Below, piece after piece: positions 6,086 through 11,441 of a stretch of 11,441 nucleotides of DNA; position 1 is the first letter of the stretch, and each line of letters begins with the position of its first letter. The DNA comes from Candidatus Margulisiibacteriota bacterium (GTDB lineage Bacteria; Margulisbacteria; WOR-1; JAKLHX01), in the NCBI GenBank assembly GCA_022709925.1, contig JAKLHX010000023.1, positions 1-11,441 of the forward strand. Reading direction: 5' to 3'. A program made the translations under genes and the position numbers. The notes beneath the pieces were generated by a model, which worked only from the letters and a program-made list of their open reading frames with translations, made no database searches and was not told the DNA's origin.

Positions 6086-7495
6086 CTAATACCTGTAATG
6101 ATCCTGCTTGTAAGGCCCGTTCACAGGGATCCCCAAATAGTCGGCCTGTTCTTTGGTAAGGTGTGTCAACTTGACGCCTATCTTGCCAAGGTGAAGTCTT
6201 GCGACTTCTTCATCAAGGTGCTTCGGCAGCCTGTAGACTTTTGCTTCATACTTGTCCTTGTTCTCCCAAAGCTCTATTTGTGCCAGGACCTGGTTCGTGA
6301 AAGAATTGGACATGACGAACGAAGGATGTCCCGTAGCACATCCGAGATTCACAAGCCTGCCTTCCGCCAGAAGATATATCTGTCTGCCGTCAGGGAATAC
6401 GAACTTGTCCACTTGAGGTTTTATGTTGACCCTTTTTATCCCCGGATAATTTTGCAGCGCCGAGACCTGTATTTCATTGTCAAAATGCCCGATATTGCAT
6501 ACGATAGCCTGATCTTTCATCTTTGACATGTGTTCTATGGTAATGACATCCCTGTTGCCTGTGGCCGTAACATAGATATCCCCGACCCCCAAAGTATCTT
6601 CTACCGTCGCTACTTCATAGCCTTCCATGGCAGCCTGCAGAGCGCATATAGGGTCTATCTCTGTGATTATCACTCTGGCGCCAAAACCCCGCAACGACTG
6701 CGCGGACCCTTTACCCACATCACCGTAACCGCAAACCACCGCGACTTTACCCGCTACCATCACGTCCATCGCCCTTTTAAGGCCGTCAGCAAGAGATTCC
6801 CTGCAGCCGTAAAGATTGTCGAACTTTGATTTCGTGACCGAATCATTGACGTTTATCGCCGGGACAAGAAGCGCGTTCCTTTCCATCCTCTGGTAAAGCC
6901 TGTGGACACCGGTCGTCGTCTCTTCCGAAACGCCCTTCCAGTCCTTTACCATAGAGGCCCACATACCCGGATGCATCTTGAGGCTGTTCTTTATGTTCTT
7001 TATAAGTTCGGCTTCGTCCTCGCCTTCAGGCTTTTTATCAAGTACTTTGGGGTCCTTCTCGGCCTCATATCCAAGATGCATCATAAGAGTAGCATCGCCG
7101 CCGTCATCGACTATAAGCTGGGGGCCTTTGCCTCCCGGGAACATAAGCGCTTTGTGGGTGCACCACCAGAAATCCTCGAGCGTCTCCCCTTTCCAGGCAA
7201 ATACGGGGACGCCTGCCGCAGCGATCGCAGCAGCCGCATGGTCCTGAGTGGAAAATATATTACATGTAGCCCATCTTACATCGGCACCCAACGCTACAAG
7301 GGTCTCGATCAGCACCGCGGTCTGTATGGTCATATGCAAAGACCCCATGATCCTGACGCCTTTTAGAGGTTTTTGTTTCAAGTATTTAGCGCGGACCGAC
7401 ATAAGTCCCGGCATTTCAAATTCCGCGATCTCGATCTCTTTCCTTCCAAAATCCGCGAGAGAGATATCCTTGACCTTGTAATCGTTCATATTCAT
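6086..7495 (-). CDS. ahcY: Adenosylhomocysteinase (S-adenosyl-L-homocysteine hydrolase)
   Basis: AhcY reversibly splits S-adenosylhomocysteine into adenosine and homocysteine, relieving product inhibition of methyltransferases. It is a cytosolic NAD-dependent tetramer. The 469-residue protein is complete: MPGLMSVRAKYLKQKPLKGVRIMGSLHMT near the start, ATCNIFSTQDHAAAA, VDDGGDATLM, PAINVNDSVTKSKFDN, the NAD-binding VVCGYGDVGKGSAQSLRGFG (about residues 248-268), NIGHFDNEI, GCATGHPSFVMSNSFTNQ, and the C-terminal YKQDHYRY whose Lys/Tyr reach the neighbouring subunit. It has the roughly 40-residue insertion (around KKPEGEDEAELIKNIKNSL) of the longer bacterial type. The ATG at 7495 has AAGGAG at 7501-7506, five bases upstream and partly covering the ileS stop; a second ATG at 7489 is less well spaced. 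No SAH riboswitch can fit in the 10-base gap, so expression should follow ileS. Confidence 0.97.
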   Translation of the reverse strand: MNMNDYKVKDISLADFGRKEIEIAEFEMPGLMSVRAKYLKQKPLKGVRIMGSLHMTIQTAVLIETLVALGADVRWATCNIFSTQDHAAAAIAAAGVPVFAWKGETLEDFWWCTHKALMFPGGKGPQLIVDDGGDATLMMHLGYEAEKDPKVLDKKPEGEDEAELIKNIKNSLKMHPGMWASMVKDWKGVSEETTTGVHRLYQRMERNALLVPAINVNDSVTKSKFDNLYGCRESLADGLKRAMDVMVAGKVAVVCGYGDVGKGSAQSLRGFGARVIITEIDPICALQAAMEGYEVATVEDTLGVGDIYVTATGNRDVITIEHMSKMKDQAIVCNIGHFDNEIQVSALQNYPGIKRVNIKPQVDKFVFPDGRQIYLLAEGRLVNLGCATGHPSFVMSNSFTNQVLAQIELWENKDKYEAKVYRLPKHLDEEVARLHLGKIGVKLTHLTKEQADYLGIPVNGPYKQDHYRY

Positions 7496-7500
7496 TTTTT

Positions 7501-7506
7501 CTCCTT
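7501..7506 (-). promoter_or_regulatory. Ribosome binding site of ahcY overlapping the ileS stop
   Basis: The minus strand reads TAAAGGAGAAAAAATG: the ileS TAA runs into AGGAG, then five bases to the ahcY ATG at 7495. This spacing decides the first of two nearby in-frame ATGs and suggests coupling between the two genes. Confidence 0.7.
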
Positions 7507-10262
7507 TATTTTACAACGTCCGCACATCTTTTACACAGCGTCGGATGGCCGCTATCGCTTCCCACATCAGGAAGATAGCGCCAGCATCTTTCGCATTTCA
7601 CGTTGGATGTCTTCTTAACCTCTATCTTAAGTTCGCCGGATTCTTTTACGGAGACCGAAGAAACAAGGAACACCAAAGGCAAATATTGCGCTACTTCGTT
7701 CAAGGTCTCAAAAGCTTCTTTTTTACAGGATATCTCGATATCGCACTCGGAAGTCTGGGTAACATGTTTTTCCGCGCGGAATTGTTCTATCTTTTTATAG
7801 GCCTCGGACCTTATCTCTAGAATGGTCTCCCATTTTTTTTCAAGGCTTTCGCTTATATATCCGGGCTTTGCATCCGGAAGTCTTTCAAGAAAAACGCTTT
7901 CTTTTTTTTGCGCCGGGTTCATATGGGAATAGATATCTTCGGCGGTAAAAGTAAGTATTGGGGCCATGGTTTTGACTATCCCCGTAAGCATCTCATAACA
8001 TACAGTCTGCGCGGCCCGCCTGCTCAAAGAGCTTTTGCCGTCGCAGTACAACCGGTCTTTGATTATGTCCAGATAGAAAGCGCTTAGATCATTCACGCAA
8101 AACCCGTAAAGGGAATGATATACCGCATGGAATTCAAGGTCGTCATACGCCTGATGTATCTTCCTCAACAGTCTTTCGAATTTTACAAGGATATATTTGT
8201 CCGCAGGCAGAAGGTCCTTATAAGCTACAAGGTCCGCCGACACATCAAGATCGCTTATATTGCTTAGAAGGAAACGGCAGGTATTCCTGATCTTCGAGAA
8301 ACCTTCGTTTATCTGCTTTAATATCTTCTTAGACAGCGCCATATCATTCCTGAAGTCGGTAGAAGCCACCCATAGCCTCAATACATCGGCCCCGTACTCC
8401 TTGATGACCTGCTGAGGATCGATGACATTGCCCAAAGATTTACTTTGTTTTTTCCCTTTTTCATCCACAGTGAACCCGTGCGTAAGGACGGCTTTATAAG
8501 GAGCTTTTCCGAGAGCTGCAACGGCTGTAAGCAGGGAGGTCTGGAACCATCCCCTGTGCTGGTCGCTGCCTTCAAGATAAAGATCGGCAGGCCAGGCAAA
8601 AGTATCTTTGTCCTCTAACAGGACAGAGTAATGGCTGGAACCGGACTCAAGCCATACATCCATTATATCCGTTTCTTTTTCAAATTCCTGGGATCCGCAA
8701 TGCTGACATTTTATCCCGGCGGGAAGGATATCCTTAGCTTCTTTAACGAACCATGAATCCGTACCGCTGTCCTTAACAAGATCGACCACGGCACGGTTGA
8801 AGTCACCCTTAAAATTAGGCTTGCCGCATTTTTTGCAGTAGAAGGCCGGGATCGGTATCCCCCAAGACCTTTGTCTTGAGATACACCAGTCAGGACGGCC
8901 CTCGACCATCGAACCGATACGGTTCTGTCCCCAAGCAGGGAACCATTTGGTCTTTTCTATCTCTTTTAATGCCCTTCCGCGGAGATCTTCATGATCTACG
9001 GATATGAACCACTGCTCCGTCGCCCTAAAGATCACCGGTTTTTTACATCTCCAACAGTGGGGATATTGATGCTTCATTTTTTCCGAAGAAAGAAGAGCTC
9101 CTTTTTCTTTTAAAATATCAAGGACTATCGGGTTAGCCTTCCAGACATGGGTCCCTTCAAGTAGCGGGACCTCGTTCGTGAAACAGCCTCTGGGGTCTAC
9201 TGGCATGACTATAGGCAGTTTGTACTTTAAACCGACCTTAAAGTCCTCTTCACCGTGCCCCGGAGCTATGTGAACGCAGCCGGTACCCGTATCGAGCGTA
9301 ACGAACTCGTCCATGACCACGAGGCTATCCCTCTCAATGAAAGGATGGGAACATACTATCCCTTCAAATTCTCTTCCTTGAAAAGGATCAAGCACATTAA
9401 AAGAGGTCCATCCCATGCTCTTTGACGCCGTTTCCACAAGCTCTTTAGCGATAACGTATATTTGTCCGTCGTTCTCAACAAGGCTGTACTCAAAATCCGG
9501 ATGTACGGCGATCGCAACGTTCGACGGCAGGGTCCATGGGGTGGTCGTCCAGATTATGAAATTTGACTTTCCTTCCGGCAATTTGGACCTTAATTTTTCG
9601 TTCTTTACCTCTTTTATCCTGAACTTTACGAATATGGACGGGGAATCGTCGTCTTCGTACTCTATTTCCGCTTCCGCCAGAGCCGTCTCGCAGTTCGGAC
9701 ACCAATGTATCGGCTTCAAAGACTTGAAAACATAGCCTTTGTCCGCAAGCATGCCGAAAAGCTCGATCACGCCCGCTTCATATTCATGGTTCAAGGTAAG
9801 ATAGGGTTTTTCCCATCTGCCAAAGACTCCCAGCCTCTTGAACTCTTCTTTCTGCATATCCACATATCTGAGGGCGTATTCGCGGCATTTTTGCCTGAAC
9901 TCATAAACGGAAAGGGATGATCTCCTTACGGAAAGTTCTTTGAGCAGTTGCGTTTCTATAGGAAGTCCGTGGCAATCCCATCCCGGCACGAACGGTACGC
10001 AGTATCCTTCCATGGATCTGAACTTTACAACGATATCTTTGAGTATCTTGTTCAGCGCATGTCCCAGGTGGATGTGACCGTTAGGATAAGGAGGCCCATC
10101 ATGGAGGATATATTTGCCTTTTTCCCGGCTTCCGGCCTTCTGTATGAGATCGTAGATATTCCCATTGCTCCAAAGGTCGAGTATCTGCGGTTCTCTTTCC
10201 TTTGAATTGAACTTTATAGGGAATGAAGTTTGGGGCAAATTGAGGGTATTCTTATATTCCAT
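7506..10262 (-). CDS. ileS: Isoleucyl-tRNA synthetase
   Basis: IleS charges tRNA-Ile with isoleucine and edits misactivated valine. The protein of 918 residues is a complete bacterial type I enzyme. The HIGH motif is HLGH (65-68) in GPPYPNGHIHLGHALNKILKD; the CP1 editing domain shows IIWTTTPWTLPSN and TGTGCVHIAPGHGEEDF; then SWGIPIPAFYC, DVWLESGSSHY, EGSDQHRGWFQ, and the KMSKS loop as KQSKS (605-609). The C-terminal zinc ribbon is CERCWRYLPDVG...LCKRC. Bacterial-type organisation suggests normal mupirocin-sensitive class, but that was not tested. I chose the ATG at 10262 because MEYKNTLNLPQTSFPIK begins like relatives; the frame opens six codons earlier at 10280 through the -10 element. There is no Shine-Dalgarno. 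It heads the ileS-ahcY-DUF5665-lspA-lgt operon. Confidence 0.97.
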   Translation of the reverse strand: MEYKNTLNLPQTSFPIKFNSKEREPQILDLWSNGNIYDLIQKAGSREKGKYILHDGPPYPNGHIHLGHALNKILKDIVVKFRSMEGYCVPFVPGWDCHGLPIETQLLKELSVRRSSLSVYEFRQKCREYALRYVDMQKEEFKRLGVFGRWEKPYLTLNHEYEAGVIELFGMLADKGYVFKSLKPIHWCPNCETALAEAEIEYEDDDSPSIFVKFRIKEVKNEKLRSKLPEGKSNFIIWTTTPWTLPSNVAIAVHPDFEYSLVENDGQIYVIAKELVETASKSMGWTSFNVLDPFQGREFEGIVCSHPFIERDSLVVMDEFVTLDTGTGCVHIAPGHGEEDFKVGLKYKLPIVMPVDPRGCFTNEVPLLEGTHVWKANPIVLDILKEKGALLSSEKMKHQYPHCWRCKKPVIFRATEQWFISVDHEDLRGRALKEIEKTKWFPAWGQNRIGSMVEGRPDWCISRQRSWGIPIPAFYCKKCGKPNFKGDFNRAVVDLVKDSGTDSWFVKEAKDILPAGIKCQHCGSQEFEKETDIMDVWLESGSSHYSVLLEDKDTFAWPADLYLEGSDQHRGWFQTSLLTAVAALGKAPYKAVLTHGFTVDEKGKKQSKSLGNVIDPQQVIKEYGADVLRLWVASTDFRNDMALSKKILKQINEGFSKIRNTCRFLLSNISDLDVSADLVAYKDLLPADKYILVKFERLLRKIHQAYDDLEFHAVYHSLYGFCVNDLSAFYLDIIKDRLYCDGKSSLSRRAAQTVCYEMLTGIVKTMAPILTFTAEDIYSHMNPAQKKESVFLERLPDAKPGYISESLEKKWETILEIRSEAYKKIEQFRAEKHVTQTSECDIEISCKKEAFETLNEVAQYLPLVFLVSSVSVKESGELKIEVKKTSNVKCERCWRYLPDVGSDSGHPTLCKRCADVVK

Positions 10263-10268
10263 ATAAAA

Positions 10269-10277
10269 ATTATAACA
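10269..10277 (-). promoter_or_regulatory. Extended -10 promoter for ileS, predicted leaderless
   Basis: The minus strand reads TGTTATAAT, then six bases (TTTTAT), then the ATG at 10262. Predicted +1 falls on the A of the start codon, exactly as for rmlC. No -35 consensus is visible 17-18 bases upstream (AATCCT). The element lies in the 35-base gap between lon and ileS and would serve the five-gene operon. Confidence 0.7.
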
Positions 10278-10297
10278 CAAAGTGAATTTGAAGGATT

Positions 10298-11441
10298 TTA
10301 GGCAAAAATCTGATCGCCGGAAGATGAATACTTGGAACGTTTCGGTCTTTGGTCTTCCTGCTCGACCATTTCGGCGATGGGGATGGTCTTTTCTTTAGGC
10401 CTGTCCTTTTCGGGCTTTTGCTGGGCAAGCTGTTTCGGCACCTGTATCAAAGCTTCTTTCAGCACTTCATCCATGTTCTTTACCAAAGCAAATTCAAGGT
10501 TAAGGTCCTGTTTCAGCTGTTCTTTTACTTCTTCAAGGTCTTTCCTGTTCTCTTCCGGGATTATGACCTTTTTCACCCCGGCACGCTTTGCGGCAAGGAG
10601 TTTCTCTTTCAATCCTCCTATCGGAAGGACACGGCCTCTAAGCGTTATCTCTCCCGTCATCGCGACATCTTTCCTTATGGCGATGCCCGAAAGGGCCGAG
10701 GTAAGAGCGGTAGCTATAGTTATTCCGGCCGACGGGCCGTCTTTAGGAACGGCACCTTCCGGCACATGCAGATGCACGTCTATTTTTCTGTAAAAAGTCT
10801 CGTCAAGACCGAGAACCCCGGCTCTTGACCTGACAAAGCTCATCGCCGCTTTGGCGCTTTCCTGCATCACGTCCCCGAGCATCCCGGTAAGGATAAGGTT
10901 CCCTCTGCCTTTCATGACAGTAACTTCAACAGGTACGGTATCCCCTCCCACTTCCGTCCAAACCAGCCCGGTAGCGGCACCGACCTGGTCTTCTTCCTCT
11001 GCTATCCCATATCTATATCTGACCGGCCCGAGATATTTTTGCAGGTCCTTCTTCTTGATGACGACTTTCTCGTCTTTTTTCTTCTTTACGGCCTCGGTCG
11101 CTATCTTCCTGCAGACGGTCTCGATCGTCCTCTCGAGATTCCTGACACCGGCTTCTTTTGTATATTCCCTTATTATGGAAAGGATCGCTTCGTTATCAAA
11201 TACGATCATTTCGCTAGTAAGCCCGTGTTTCTCAAGCTCCCTTGCAATAAGGTGGTCGCGCGCTATCCCGAGTTTTTCTTCTTCCGTATAACCGGACATC
11301 TCTATTATCTCCATCCTGTCGCGGAGAGGCCTGGGGATAGGATCGATTGTATTGGCGGTCGTGATAAAGAAAACATCGGACAAATCGAACGGCACCTCAA
11401 GATAATGGTCCGAGAATTCTTTGTTCATTTCAGGATCAAGC
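10298..11441 (-). CDS. lon: ATP-dependent Lon protease, C-terminal part (5' end beyond the window)
   Basis: Lon unfolds and degrades misfolded and regulatory proteins in the cytosol. The visible 380 residues begin inside the AAA+ module with LDPE, then FSDHYLEVPFDLSDVFFITTANTIDPIPRPLRDRMEII (sensor 1 and arginine finger region), the alpha-helical lid (REYTKEAGVRNLERTI), and the complete peptidase domain. The catalytic dyad is Ser in KDGPSAG (codon at 10730-10732) and Lys in GGLKEKLLAA (codon at 10607-10609). The frame continues without a stop to the window edge, so the N-terminal substrate domain, Walker A and Walker B lie outside. A first ATG at 11428 is internal, not a start. The tail of about 45 residues after the peptidase domain is charged and Gln/Lys/Pro-rich, ending SSSGDQIFA, and looks disordered. 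The stop is 35 bases before the ileS start, with no clear hairpin terminator between them. Confidence 0.96.
   Translation of the reverse strand, partial: LDPEMNKEFSDHYLEVPFDLSDVFFITTANTIDPIPRPLRDRMEIIEMSGYTEEEKLGIARDHLIARELEKHGLTSEMIVFDNEAILSIIREYTKEAGVRNLERTIETVCRKIATEAVKKKKDEKVVIKKKDLQKYLGPVRYRYGIAEEEDQVGAATGLVWTEVGGDTVPVEVTVMKGRGNLILTGMLGDVMQESAKAAMSFVRSRAGVLGLDETFYRKIDVHLHVPEGAVPKDGPSAGITIATALTSALSGIAIRKDVAMTGEITLRGRVLPIGGLKEKLLAAKRAGVKKVIIPEENRKDLEEVKEQLKQDLNLEFALVKNMDEVLKEALIQVPKQLAQQKPEKDRPKEKTIPIAEMVEQEDQRPKRSKYSSSGDQIFA

Noticed and set aside
5921..6526. A 201-residue plus-strand frame opposite the DUF5665 gene and ahcY
   Set aside because: It is antisense to two well-supported genes and its composition shows no domain or start signal.
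7496..7505. Possible SAH or SAM riboswitch before ahcY
   Set aside because: Only ten bases separate ileS and ahcY, and they are used by the ribosome binding site, so there is no room for an aptamer.
10332..11291. Long plus-strand frames opposite lon, some rich in Ser and Phe
   Set aside because: They mirror the strongly conserved Lon peptidase domain on the other strand and carry no recognisable motif.

Overview
The window is bacterial chromosome of moderate GC content, tightly packed and with no intergenic gap above about 40 bases. It has two parts. Positions 1-4568 form a polysaccharide-assembly region: glycosyltransferases plus two enzymes of the dTDP-sugar (rhamnose-type) pathway. Positions 4552-11441 are housekeeping genes, all on the minus strand. 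LspA and Lgt show a bacterium that makes lipoproteins. The glycosyltransferase cluster suggests a surface polysaccharide or O-antigen-like glycan. The protein style and the intragenic palindromes remind me of little-cultured phyla such as Omnitrophota or Margulisbacteria/WOR-1, but that is an impression and cannot be established from the sequence alone.

Layout. At 37-570 (+) lies an odd reading frame: 17 residues that look like the start of a deoxynucleoside kinase (P-loop GNIGSGKT) run straight into the C-terminal half of a family 2 glycosyltransferase. Convergent to it is a minus-strand operon, read right to left: rmlC (2094-2720), rmlD (1376-2092) and a GT2-like glycosyltransferase (578-1360). 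Back to back with rmlC, a plus-strand pair of GT2 glycosyltransferases (2743-3702 and 3699-4568) overlaps by four bases. The two operons diverge from a 22-base gap holding two overlapping, nearly mirror-image extended -10 elements. The second plus-strand gene overlaps the 3' end of lgt by 17 bases.

The housekeeping operon reads right to left: ileS, ahcY, a small DUF5665-type membrane protein, lspA, lgt. It appears to start from an extended -10 placed six bases before the ileS ATG, so that the mRNA would be leaderless. Upstream of it is the C-terminal part of lon, which runs off the window. Within the operons several genes have clear Shine-Dalgarno sequences (ahcY, DUF5665, rmlD, lgt), whereas the first genes rmlC and ileS have none and share the same TGnTATAAT-N6-ATG arrangement.

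I see no CRISPR array, tRNA, rRNA, insertion sequence, phage gene or defence system, and no undescribed multi-gene system. The points most worth following up are the symmetric divergent promoter, the repeated leaderless-promoter geometry, two related palindromic elements inserted in frame in one glycosyltransferase gene, and the chimeric frame at the left edge.
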